NCBI RefSeq assembly: GCF_001680005.1
Contig: NC_033563.1
Location: 682,001 to 746,000, forward strand
Origin: Plasmodium coatneyi
Lineage: Eukaryota > Apicomplexa > Aconoidasida > Haemosporida > Plasmodiidae
Length of the DNA: 64,000 nucleotides
Direction: 5' to 3'
The position numbers were made by a program, and so were the translations under genes. Below the pieces are notes generated by a model. It saw only the letters and a program-made list of their open reading frames with translations. It was not told the origin of the DNA and did not search any database. Below, in pieces: positions 31,628 to 41,409 of this stretch. Positions within the stretch are counted from its first letter, which is position 1. Every line of letters begins with the position of its first letter.

Positions 31628-33775
31628 ATGCCCGCCCCGGGGGTGGTGAGGAACTTGTGCTTCCGGATAAGCATCGTGGGGGCAGCGAACAGCGGAAAGT
31701 CATCCCTCCACAACCGACTGATGAGGCAACTGAGCGCCAACTACAAACAGTCGCTTGTTCACCATGAGGCAAATTATTCGATCAACACGAATGAAAGTCC
31801 CTTCCGAGTGGAAAATACGAAATGTCTTATGACGGACACACCAGGGATGAACGAACAAATGATGAAGAAGCTCCAACTGTACCACCACAACATGTATCAA
31901 CAACACCACCAGCCTAACAACCTCATCAGTCAGTACTTTCACGTTATACGAAACAGCCACTTAATTTTTTTTTGCGTAAAATGTTCCCAAGTTAGGGAGA
32001 GCGATATTTTAGCGTATCAAATTGTTAGGGACATTTTCACGTCGAAGGAAAATTTGTTTACCGTCCTGTTTGACGAGAGTGTCAGAAATGGAAGGGGTGA
32101 GTTGGACGACGACGTGGAAACAACTCAGAGGAAGTACAATTTTTTACACGCCTTCGAGTATTTTAGCAACGTGGTCTTTTTTCCAAATAGGTTGCCCTAT
32201 CAAGACGAGGGAGAAGACTTAGTGGACCTCATACGGCGGAAGGTCAGGGAGGAAGTGAATCGCCACCACGCTACGATTGTCCACCACTCTACAACCGACG
32301 ATGACGCTACGATGGATGACCACACATGTGATCCTCAGGAAAACTCCACAAACGATGATGTGATGGACCTGGTGGATGAGAGTCTGCGCATCTTCCGACC
32401 AAAGCTCAGCGAAGAAACGAGGAATTATTTTTACAAATATGTGGACCTCAGGAAAAAGGAAAAGTCGGACGAGCGGCTGTTTAACGATTTTCTGAGCGAA
32501 AGGATTTTAGGAAAGTCGCTCAGGAAGTGGACGAGGGAGGAGTTGGTTGCACGAGGGGCAATACAGGAAGAAGCAAATGGTGTACAGGAGGTAGAACCGG
32601 TGCAGGAAGCGGCCGTCCATAACGCCACCCAAATTGATGCCCCACACGACCACGTCGACAAGATGCAAAGCAACTTCGAGCGAAAAAGGAGAACCGCCGT
32701 GAAGGTGAAGAACAAGCGAATGCGGCTTTTGCAGGCCATCGTGGGAGGACAGCGGGGGGTCAACCCGTACGAACTATTGAAGCTGAGTGATACAGGGGAA
32801 GACACCCCTAAGGAAGATGCAACCCCTATTAGGGAATCCACCTCTGTTAAGGAAGTCACCCCTGAGGAAGATACCACCCACGTTGGTAATGCCACCCCCG
32901 AGGAAGCCCCCCCACACCTGCAGGTGTGCATCCTGGGCGAAAGGAACTGCGGGAAGACGACGCTGATCGAGGCCATCCTGCGAAGGCCCATCGTGCGTGA
33001 GCAGGACGTGGTGGAGCTCTTCGGGAAAAAAAAATACATTAACAGAGACCAAACAATAGAACACAAAAATGTACAAATAACCTTAGCAGACACGTGTAGC
33101 TTAACGAAGCAACACAGATTCAGAGGGGAGGACAATTACCACGAGGAGGACAAACAAGTATTTACCAATGTGCATAAAAGCGACCTGTGTGTGTATGTAA
33201 AGGAAGCCAAAGAAAACAACCTAACCGTAAGTAAGGAGGATAAGAAAATAATGTTTTACCTTTTGAAAAAAAAAAAAAATATAATCGTTGTGGTAAGTAA
33301 GATCGATACTATATTGTCCAACTTTGAGGAGAAAAAAAATGAGTTCCTCTCGTCCTTCTCTTCCTCCTTCAATGACATTCCAGTTGTCTTCTTAAACCCA
33401 AACAATCAAATGCACGTGCAGACATTACTTAACCGGATGGTTCACATACACAAAATGAGTCACGTGCGGATCCCCACGTCCACCCTAAACCTCTTCCTAA
33501 TTAGGTTCCTTCAGCTATTTCCTATCCCTTGGGTGAGGAAAAAGAAATGCAGCTTCAAATACATCAGACAAGTGAATACTAACCCAGTCACCTTCCTCCT
33601 CTTCACCAACCTCTACCACAACGTACCGAACAATTATTTGTCCTTTTTTAAAAAAAAACTAAAGGATGAATTTCACTTAAGAAGCGTTAATATTCAGTTC
33701 ATCTTTCGCACGACTTGCGATAATGCCAACGCTAGAAGGAGTCGCTTTGTCCGTGCCGGGGGGAAGGCCATGTAG
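31628..33775 (+). CDS. EngA/Der-like tandem GTPase
   Basis: From Met at 31628 the protein has 715 residues in one exon. It holds two G domains. The first has P-loop GAANSGKSS and DTPG but no clear NKxD (LFTVLFDES stands at that place). The second has P-loop GERNCGKTT, a degenerate DTCS instead of DTxG, and SKID for NKxD. The C-terminal 110 residues (NPVTFLLFTNL ... LRSVNIQFIFR) match the KH-like domain unique to EngA/Der. In bacteria Der helps assemble the 50S subunit, so an organelle ribosome role is likely. A long linker of about 250 residues between the G domains contains VQEVEPVQE and repeated TPEED/TPKED units. There is no obvious organelle leader in this model; an upstream exon or Met at 31556 may supply one. 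Confidence 0.82.
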   Translation: MPAPGVVRNLCFRISIVGAANSGKSSLHNRLMRQLSANYKQSLVHHEANYSINTNESPFRVENTKCLMTDTPGMNEQMMKKLQLYHHNMYQQHHQPNNLISQYFHVIRNSHLIFFCVKCSQVRESDILAYQIVRDIFTSKENLFTVLFDESVRNGRGELDDDVETTQRKYNFLHAFEYFSNVVFFPNRLPYQDEGEDLVDLIRRKVREEVNRHHATIVHHSTTDDDATMDDHTCDPQENSTNDDVMDLVDESLRIFRPKLSEETRNYFYKYVDLRKKEKSDERLFNDFLSERILGKSLRKWTREELVARGAIQEEANGVQEVEPVQEAAVHNATQIDAPHDHVDKMQSNFERKRRTAVKVKNKRMRLLQAIVGGQRGVNPYELLKLSDTGEDTPKEDATPIRESTSVKEVTPEEDTTHVGNATPEEAPPHLQVCILGERNCGKTTLIEAILRRPIVREQDVVELFGKKKYINRDQTIEHKNVQITLADTCSLTKQHRFRGEDNYHEEDKQVFTNVHKSDLCVYVKEAKENNLTVSKEDKKIMFYLLKKKKNIIVVVSKIDTILSNFEEKKNEFLSSFSSSFNDIPVVFLNPNNQMHVQTLLNRMVHIHKMSHVRIPTSTLNLFLIRFLQLFPIPWVRKKKCSFKYIRQVNTNPVTFLLFTNLYHNVPNNYLSFFKKKLKDEFHLRSVNIQFIFRTTCDNANARRSRFVRAGGKAM

Positions 33776-33981
33776 CAGTGCAAAAAGGGAAAAAAGGAGA
33801 AACAGCGTTAATGGTGTAACTAAGGGAGTCTGCTTGAAGGCTGCTTTTCCTTACCACCCATTGGGGATTTTTTTTTTTTTTTTTCCTCCACCCATAAACC
33901 ACCAACAATAACCGTTAAAACCAAAACAAAGGGAACGTAAATGTTTCGTATCCACAAACATACACTTTGCTAAGACGGCTT
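33776..33981. other. Convergent 3' region
   Basis: A short spacer between the GTPase (+) and the Glu-rich gene (-), with a T run near 33868-33884. Confidence 0.5.
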
Positions 33982-35133
33982 TCACTCCTCTGCACAGTTT
34001 TCGTTCGAAGCGCCTGTGCCACCATCGTGTTGTTCACTAGGGGGATCTGCTTCGACCTCCTCCGAGGCGTCCGCAGGTGTGCTCTCCTCGGCTTGGTTCC
34101 CTTCCTTCGCATCCTCACCATCAGCGCACTCTAAAGCGCCACTGCACTCGACAATTTCAGATTTAGCTTCTTCCACAGGGGCATTTTCACCCGTAGGTAC
34201 TTCTTCTTCCACAGGTACAGTTTCCTCTAAAGGTGTTTCTCCCTCCACAGGTACTGTTTCCTCCACAGGTACTGTTTCCTCCATAGGTACTGTTTCCTCT
34301 AAAGGTGTTTCTTCCTCTACAGGTGCTTCTTCACCCGTGGGAATTTCTTCCTCCACAGGTAGTACTTCTTCCTCTACAGGTACTGTTTCTTCCTCTACGA
34401 GTGCTGTTTCCTCCAGCGCACCTTCTACTTCTTCCTGCACATCTTCTGCTTCTTCCTGGTCAGCTTCCACTTCTCTTGGCACACTTTCTACTCCTTCCTG
34501 TGTGTCTTCCACATTTTCTTTCATGTCCTCTGCTCCGTCCTGCTCGTCTTCCACTTCCTGCACCGCGTCTACCTCCTGCACATCGTTTGCTTCTTCCTGT
34601 ACTGGTTCTATTTCCTGCACCGGTTCTATTTCCTGTACCGGTTCTACTTCCTGCCCTGCTTGCACCCCTCTGTATTTTTCCACCACCTCCTCCACTTCAC
34701 CACGCATGTCCTCGTCCAGCGTGACTCTCCATTTTTTTAAGTCCTTCGTGTAGCTGCTTTCCAGAGGGGGTTTATCATCCTGTCCCTGTTCGGTCGTTAC
34801 CTCTGCGGCGTTTGGGGTTGTCTCTTCGGTGGTCACCTCTGTTGCATTGTTGGTTGCTTCTTCTGTGATCACCTCTGTTGCATTGTTGGTTGCTTCTTCT
34901 GTGATCACCTCTGTTGCATTGTTGGTTGCTTCTTCTGTGGTCACTTCTATTGCATCCTCCTCTCCCTGTTGTTTTCCACTTTCGGACATTTCCACGGAGT
35001 GTTCCTTCGTATCATCGGGGGGTGCACCGTTGGTGGGTTCCCCGTTGGTGGCGTCGCTCTGCTTAACAGTAGCAGTCTTGGAGGTGGTTTCCTGGTTGGA
35101 GTAGTTACCTGACGGGGGTGCAGAGGAGATCAT
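33982..35133 (-). CDS. Glu-rich repeat protein
   Basis: A single exon of 383 residues. The protein is highly acidic and almost wholly repetitive. The first block is three to four copies of a 12-residue unit (TEEATNNATEVI, 36-bp DNA repeat at about 34815-34935). It is followed by EVEPVQEIEPVQE units, VQEEVE/DQEEAE units, and a long run of VPVEE/TPLEE/TVPMEE units to about residue 325. It lacks a signal peptide, membrane segment or Cys pattern. Such proteins are common in Plasmodium and evolve by repeat slippage. I do not recognise an orthologue. It lies tail-to-tail with the GTPase and 73 bases downstream of the next minus-strand gene. Confidence 0.75.
   Translation of the reverse strand: MISSAPPSGNYSNQETTSKTATVKQSDATNGEPTNGAPPDDTKEHSVEMSESGKQQGEEDAIEVTTEEATNNATEVITEEATNNATEVITEEATNNATEVTTEETTPNAAEVTTEQGQDDKPPLESSYTKDLKKWRVTLDEDMRGEVEEVVEKYRGVQAGQEVEPVQEIEPVQEIEPVQEEANDVQEVDAVQEVEDEQDGAEDMKENVEDTQEGVESVPREVEADQEEAEDVQEEVEGALEETALVEEETVPVEEEVLPVEEEIPTGEEAPVEEETPLEETVPMEETVPVEETVPVEGETPLEETVPVEEEVPTGENAPVEEAKSEIVECSGALECADGEDAKEGNQAEESTPADASEEVEADPPSEQHDGGTGASNENCAEE
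34815..34940. repeat. 36-bp tandem repeat within the Glu-rich gene
   Basis: Near-perfect units of gttgcattgttggttgcttcttctgtgatcacctct are repeated about three times, with a diverged copy on each side. They encode TEEATNNATEVI on the minus strand. Confidence 0.85.
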
Positions 35134-35206
35134 TTTAGTTGAGGTGACAATTCACGTTTGGAAGGACGACCAAATATGATGCACCACTAAAACTGTCGAT
35201 CCTAGT

Positions 35207-36828
35207 TTAGTGCCAACCTGCACGGGCTCCACCCAGGACGGCACCCACGTTGCTGTTGTTCTTTTTAAGCTTCTCCTTGATCTTCTTGAAAATGAGCGCA
35301 GCTTGGGCTTCGTTAATTTTAGACTTATACAACAGATCGTTCTTAATCAACAGAAAGGAATTTTTTTTTCTTCTTAAATTTAAGACGTTCTTACTTGTGC
35401 TTATGTTTGCATCTGCCTGTTCATTCATTGTACTTCCTGTTGTGTCTGCACCCTTTTCGTGCACTTCCTCGTTGAAATATTTTTTTAAGTAGAAGTCACA
35501 TGTCTTCTCGACTTTTTCCATCATTACTCGGTGCTTGATTCGCATGGGTTTCTCTGCAACGTTTTTTTCATTTCCACTTGGTTGTCCACTTGACTTTCCA
35601 TTTGGGGTGCGTTTCTTTTCTCTGTCGGCGCTTTCCTCCTCCTGGTGGGTCACGTTCTTGGCGATTTCTTCGTAGGTACCAAGGTTCTACAGGGTGTACA
35701 AGAGGAGAGTGAAAAAAGGGGAGAAAAAGCTAACCAGCACACCTCTTACAACCGCTGCTACTAATGGCACCGTTTATGGCGGCACTCACGCTGAGCAACT
35801 CGTGGTGCCTCTCCTTATTGCAGGAAAACTTTTTTAATTTTTTATTTTTTAAATTTAAAGCGATAACGGTTAGGTTGGCTTCTTCGTCGACTTTCAGTTC
35901 TGTTGGGCAGTGGAGGACGAACAAATTAAACGAATAGGAGGTGAGAGACAAGACAGTGATGCTGGTGGTGTGGAGGTTAACCATTTACATGCGCCATTTG
36001 AGGTGAACTGCTGCATCCCCTTGGGGACAATCTTACCTGTGTAGAACTTGCAGCTCTTCTGGCTGTCGTCGATGTAGCCTTTATACAGGACTTTAACTTT
36101 GGGCTACGGGGGGGGCACGAAGGGGAAGTCACAGGAGGTCACGTAAAATGGTCATGTGAAGTGGTCATTTATCGGGGGAAGCCCCCCCTGGTGGAAACTT
36201 CTGAACAACCAAGACACGTACTTTCATAACCACTGACGCAGGAACATTAACGTGGTTGTTTTTTTTCTCCTTTTTTATTTTAGCTTTTTTAATATTGTCG
36301 AAGAGAAAGTTCTTCCTGTTTAAATTGACTTCCAACTGGATGGCAGTTTGCTTCGACTGTTCTGCTGCTCGCTTGTCTCGTCTGGTGATGCCCTCCAGTT
36401 TTTGTTTCAAAATTCTGCCATGCGGGGGGGAGAAGCGGCATTATCATAATACGCAGGTGAATACATACGCATGTGAATACATACGCAGGTGAATACATAC
36501 GCATGTGAATACATACGCATGTGAATACATACGCATGTGAATACATACGCATGTGTAGAGAGCGGAGTGTTAAAAAAAGAACACGTGAAGAGGATAATGA
36601 GGAGACCCCCTCCAACACAGGTGTGTACAGTTACTTATTGTTTCTCTCTATTTCCTCATTTCTCATTTTCGCGTGGTAGAGTTTCTTCCTGTTGTTCAGG
36701 CTCCGTTTTGTCCTGTCGAACTGAATGGTAGGTTTTACATTTTTCAGTTTCTGTTCTTCAATTTTCCTGCAATATTCCTTCACCCGCTCCTCCACAATTT
36801 TGTTTGTTATGATGTTAAGGTTTTTCAT
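35207..36828 (-). CDS. CFAP97/Hemingway-like protein, five exons
   Basis: Exons 36828-36635, 36414-36222, 36103-36037, 35899-35790 and 35686-35207 join in frame to give 347 residues. The core spanning exons 1 and 2 reads NNRKKLYHAKMRNEEIERNN then KILKQKLEGITRR. It resembles the Hemingway/CFAP97 signature, in which a helix with R-x5-E-I-x-R-E-N precedes L-x2-R-I. In this family the N-terminal helix and such a block are linked to axonemes and tubulin modification, and Plasmodium builds axonemes in male gametes. The rest (PKVKVLYKGYIDDSQKS, ELKVDEEANLTVIALN) is unrecognised, with a charged, partly disordered C-terminus. Start: Met at 36828 follows an in-frame non-ATG stretch. Family call is tentative; gene model is good. 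Confidence 0.68.
36446..36555. repeat. Intronic gaatacatacgcatgt tandem repeat
   Basis: A 16-bp unit, gtgaatacatacgcat or gtgaatacatacgcag, is repeated about seven times inside intron 1 of the CFAP97-like gene. Confidence 0.9.
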
Positions 36829-37219
36829 TTTTTCACACAACGTTGGTGCAACGATTGGCGCAACGATTGACGCAACAATTGGTGCAGGGATTGATGTGTC
36901 CGTTGGGGGGAATCTCTTAAGTTGTTACGTGTTGGGCAGAAGCAACCACTGGACAGGTCGGTGGCCGCCCTGCCATGGAGACTACTCACAGAGGAGGTTA
37001 GACGACACGGTCCCCAACCAGCGAAGGGACTGGCCGGAAACGCGCGTCCCCGCAGAGACAAAGAAAGGAAGAAAAAAAAGAGTTGAAAAAAAAACACAAA
37101 AATGAATAGGGAAAGACACTAAAGGCAAGATAGTGAGGACCCAAAAGACGGATACCTCGGCTATCTTGCTATCTGACTATTTAGTCCATGCGGGACGTAA
37201 AAAAACGCCTCGGCCAAAG
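36829..37219. other. Spacer between two minus-strand genes
   Basis: This spacer holds a gcaacgattg(g/a)c tandem (36848-36890) and AT-rich DNA. I could not extend the CFAP97-like gene into it in frame, nor the 17-exon gene. Confidence 0.45.
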
Positions 37220-40200
37220 TTAGAAAATCAGTTCGTCTGCACTTCTGATGTTGATTTCAAGGCCTATTCCCGAGAAAAAAAAAAAAAAAAAAAAAAAAGA
37301 GCCATAATTTTGGTAAGTAAATATGTACGTTATGAAGCGCTTTGCACAGCGGGGGAGAAAAAAAAAAAAAAAAAAAAAAAAAAATGAAGCCCCGCCGAAA
37401 TGCTGATATTGACACGGTTCGCAAAGGCAGAGGTGATCCCCCTCCGCGTGGATGAATTTACCCTTCATGAAGTCGAATCTATCTGGGTAGTTATTCCTTT
37501 AAAAAAAAAAAAAAAAAAAAGACAAAATTGTATTGGTGTGCACTCATTAACTTTTCACACGTAACGATGCACCTTCGGTAGGCTGCACGTGCAGAGGCGT
37601 ATTTTCGCATACCAGAATATCTTCTCATGAGCTTGAGCTTGAATGATTAGGAATCCCAGGCGCAGTCCCTGCAAGTTTGCAAGGTGTGGCATGGTGACAC
37701 GAGGGAGATACGATACAGGAATAACTTGTTTTACACACACGTGCAGCAAATGGACGGGGTGGAAGGAACTTTCTCGGCAAACTCTCCCTCTGCACATCTA
37801 CACTACTACAATTCTACACTACTACACTTCTACACATCTACACATCTACGCTTGTACACTTGTGCACTGCGTGGTGACCCTCCTCTCTCACTTGAATCTC
37901 CTCCGGTTTGCAAAAGTCCATGGAAAACGTGTCGAACTGGATCCTATCCAAGGGGGTGACAACTATGGGGTGTCCCCTCGTGTGGATGTACCTGCGAGGA
38001 AGTAAATCAAGGGAAAGATGTATAGACGGATGGAGGTTAGCTTGAGGGATCACCACACGGGCGTCGTAAATACCTAGCAGATGCATCTCCGTCGACCACG
38101 CCCACTCTTCTGATCAGCCTTACCAGCCCAACCCAAGGAACAGCTTCCTCCACGTGAAGTGGATATACTTGTTTTCAAACTCCTCTGACTTAAAATCGAA
38201 GAGTAGGTAGTCTAAAACTTTTCTCCTAATGAAATGGAACTTCCCGTCGATGTCTCCCATTCTGACCTGGTTTATATACATACCTTGGGGGGGAAGGCAC
38301 ATGCGTAGGGTCAGTATTAGCGTGGCTACAATAGGTGTTGATTTGTCCTCTCTTTAGGGATTATCCCCATTTGGTCTTTTTTTTTCTACTGTATTAGCCG
38401 ATCGGACTTACCCAGGGGCATTTCGTGCCACTCACTCGGCCACGTGTCATCACCTGTGGAAGTGCAGGGGAAACGGATCGGTAGAAAAACATATACCGGA
38501 AAATAGGCAACGGGAAAAACAGGTATAGGAAAACGCTCGATGGGGCACCCACTCGGAACGACGAAGGACGGATCCAGAAGGTTAAAATCGACGAAGTCCA
38601 ACTTCTTCTCCTCTCCTTGATCGGTCTTGAACTTGTCATACTTTTCCCTGTTCAGATCTAGGTACAAATCCTGCGGAAGGAAAGGGTAAATCAGTGGGAA
38701 GTTTACTAGGAACTGGTTTTATTTTGGGGGGCACCACTTCCATTCGACCAGTTGGGATGTTCTTCTATGGTCTGATCTTACGTTGAAGTAGACGAGGGCT
38801 TCTACGAAGTCGGCGAAGGACCTACAATCGGCGGGAACAGCATGCACGTGAAGGAAGGGAAAAATGAAAAACGTAATGCACCGAACCGCAACGAAAGAAA
38901 GGTGAGAAAAACCAGAGGTGATGGGGACGCACCATTTGTCGAAGTCATATGCGTGGGCTCCTTCCGTCTCCTTCCGTGTGTACAGCAGGAATTTTTTTTC
39001 TTTCGGGTTCAGCTCTGAAGGGATGAGGACGGCATAAATATGCGTCAGAAGGGGGCGTGGTCAAATGGGTAGACCTACAAATCATCACTCGACTTGGTGA
39101 CAGAATAAACGTGTACCGTTCGAAAGGGAAGGTCGGCTCCCGTTGACAAAAAAGTCATACTCGGCCCCGTGGGTCCTCTTATATTTCATAACAAAGGAGA
39201 TGTAGTCATCCACGTCCTTATCGTTCAGGTTGTTGTATATGTTGTCGTAGTAGTAGTCGTAGTTGGATTTGAATATCTGGTCCTGTTTTAGGTTTTCTAG
39301 AACCTGTTTCAGTATGCCCTTTTTCCTTGTGGCTTTGTTTGAGTAACTAGGGAGGACGTTCTGTTGGAGGGGTAATTTGGTTTGTTCCAGTTGGGAAGAG
39401 AAAGCGATTCAGCGAATATGCACGGAGGTGGTGGTGAAAGATCTATCGGTTCTGACACATGTACTTTTGTTAATTCTCATTGGAAGCACATGGTGGAGAC
39501 TCCCCCTTGGGGTATAGGCACGCTTCCTGTTCTGCCTTTTTCCCCTTCGACTAACCTGTTCATCTATTTTGGGAATGAACTTGTACGACGCGAGGAAGTC
39601 CTTCACGTCTTCTCCTCCTTTGTCTGGAGAAAAAAGGGGTCACATGAAAGCGGTGACTCAGCAGGTGCACGTCTGTTGGTTAGATGCATTCCTCATCTGC
39701 CCTCAGAACCACGCACCGCTTGTCTGAAGGCATACCCTTTGGCTTTCTAATATACTGAGAGAAGAGCTCCTTCCGGACTTCCTGCCTCTCGTCAAAGTCG
39801 TAGTGGATGTTCTCCTCCGCTGCAGGGGGGGTTTGTTCGTGTGTTTTTGCATGTGTATATGATTGTATGTATTTTATGTGTATTGTATGTGCATGTGTAG
39901 CGAAGGAAGACATAGCAGGGGGTAACTTCTTCTCACATTTTACCCCCTTGGAGTAGCCGTTGCTTCGCCCCGAAAGAGGTGTACAACTTTTTGCGTGTAG
40001 AACTTACTAGACAAATTCGACATTGTTGTTATTTCTGCGTCGTCCTTTTCGAAGTCCTGCATTTCGGCTGGGCCTGCGGAGGGGAAGAATCCATGAATGG
40101 TGCGTTATAGGTGTGGTAAGCGGGTCCACCTCTTCGCATCCACGTGATCACGTAATCACGTAATCATGTGATCACTTGATCATGTGTCACATGGCCACTC

Positions 40201-41077
40201 ACTAAATATGGTGTCCAGAGGAAAGTTCATCTTCTTGAGAACGAAGTAGATGTACTTTTTCTTCTTTTCGCTCTTCTCATTTTTAATGTCCTGCAGCTTC
40301 TTCCACAGCCTGAAGTTCTTTAAGTCTAACGTGGGGATGGAAGTACACAAACAGGTTGATACAGGTGGTCACATGGGGGCGAAGGCACCTGTCCTGTTAG
40401 ACTGTCCCTTCTATACGAACTCACCTGCATTCTCCTGCGATTTTAGGACGTAGTTCTCCGGGACGACCATGCTGTTGTGTTGTTTCTTTGGCGATAAAAA
40501 GGGGGGTGCGAACATGTGATCGATGAATCTGCATTTCGACGGAGCGTTGCACCTATGTAAGATGCCCCGTCCATACGCGCAACATAGTCAAGTGGAAAAG
40601 GTCGCCTTTACTTGGAACTCCATCAGAGCCAACACGATCAAGTTAATCGTGGAAATGTCTTTCTGGGTGACGACTACGGGGGTGGCATGGGAAGATACAC
40701 TTAATTAGAAAAAAAAAAAAAAAAAAAAAAGGGACGGGAAGGAGCGTGCCTTCTCGTGGGGGGCATAATGACGCTCTCCCAGTATGCACCTCCAGCGGGA
40801 GCTGATCACATGCTCGTCCACACATGATCGACGCAACATTCACAGAAAAAAAAAAAATGATTATGTTACCATCTTGAAAAATTATAGGTTTCCTCTTGGC
40901 CCGCGTTCCTATTTTCCTCCTGTCCCGCAATCCTTTTTTCCTCCCCGCTACAGCATACTTGGCGTTGTTGCTATTGTGTGTGATGTAGGAAGGAATGGGT
41001 GCGTAGACTTTGGTGTGTGCTAGGGGTACGTTACTCAGGGTGACACAAAATAACGTGAGGGGGAAGATGCTAAGCAT
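37220..41077 (-). CDS. Secreted/apicoplast candidate protein, 17 exons
   Basis: Exons: 41077-40870, 40673-40612, 40485-40425, 40325-40203, 40073-40008, 39819-39736, 39623-39556, 39360-39117, 39014-38933, 38821-38782, 38670-38553, 38453-38412, 38283-38124, 37991-37892, 37668-37613, 37496-37462 and 37263-37220. All junctions are GT-AG and in phase, giving 530 residues. The N-terminus is a signal peptide (MLSIFPLTLFCVTLSNVPLA) followed by a basic, acid-poor stretch (GRKKGLRDRRKIGTRAKRK), as in apicoplast leaders. The mature part is hydrophilic and charged with many Tyr/Phe/Trp (YIYFVLKKMNFPLDTIF, KYKRTHGAEYDFFVNGSR, TWRKLFLGLGWYIHTRGH). It has no membrane helix. I recognise no catalytic motif or family. 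The number of small exons is high for this genus. Confidence 0.78.
37270..37385. repeat. Two long poly-A/T tracts in the last intron and nearby
   Basis: A runs of about 24 (37277-37299) and about 25 (37360-37384) sit in the 17-exon gene's final intron, 80 bases apart. Confidence 0.85.
37790..37865. repeat. Intronic ctacac(at) tandem repeat
   Basis: Copies of ctacactactacaattctac and ctacacatctacacatctac occur within the intron between exons 14 and 15 of the 17-exon gene. Confidence 0.8.
40137..40196. repeat. Intronic palindromic atcacgtaatcatgtgatca cluster
   Basis: Repeated near-palindromes (cacgtgatcacgtaatcacgt, catgtgatcacttgatcatg) lie in the intron between exons 4 and 5 of the 17-exon gene. 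No function can be assigned. Confidence 0.75.
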
Positions 41078-41409
41078 TATTTGGATGAGAAGCGGGGGAT
41101 GACCACTTAAGGGATGCTCGCCAACGGGTGGCTCTTAACCCAAACCGCGAGACGAAAGAGCATCTGGGCGAGTGCGGCAAGAGAGTAAATGGGAACATAC
41201 ACCTGTGGGCGTACACGAGCCAAATGCACAAATAAAAAAGGGGGCACTTGGATCATTTTCATTTTCATTTTCATTTTCATTTTCATTTTCCTTTTTTTTT
41301 TTTTTTTTTTTTTTTTTAACCGAGAAAAGTTTCTCACACGTTGCTAGGCACTCGCTTTAGCCACTTTTTAATGACCAAAGGGGCCCCACGCACTCGTTTA
41401 GATTCAACT
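41078..41409. other. Divergent promoter region with attttc repeat
   Basis: The spacer between the 17-exon gene (-) and the zinc-ribbon gene (+). It contains about six copies of cattttt-like cattttc at 41255-41290, followed by a T run of about 25. Confidence 0.6.

Noticed and set aside
34016..35104. Long plus-strand Ser/Thr-rich frames opposite the Glu-rich gene
   Set aside because: They are antisense shadows of the Glu codon repeats (gaa/gag to ttc/tct).
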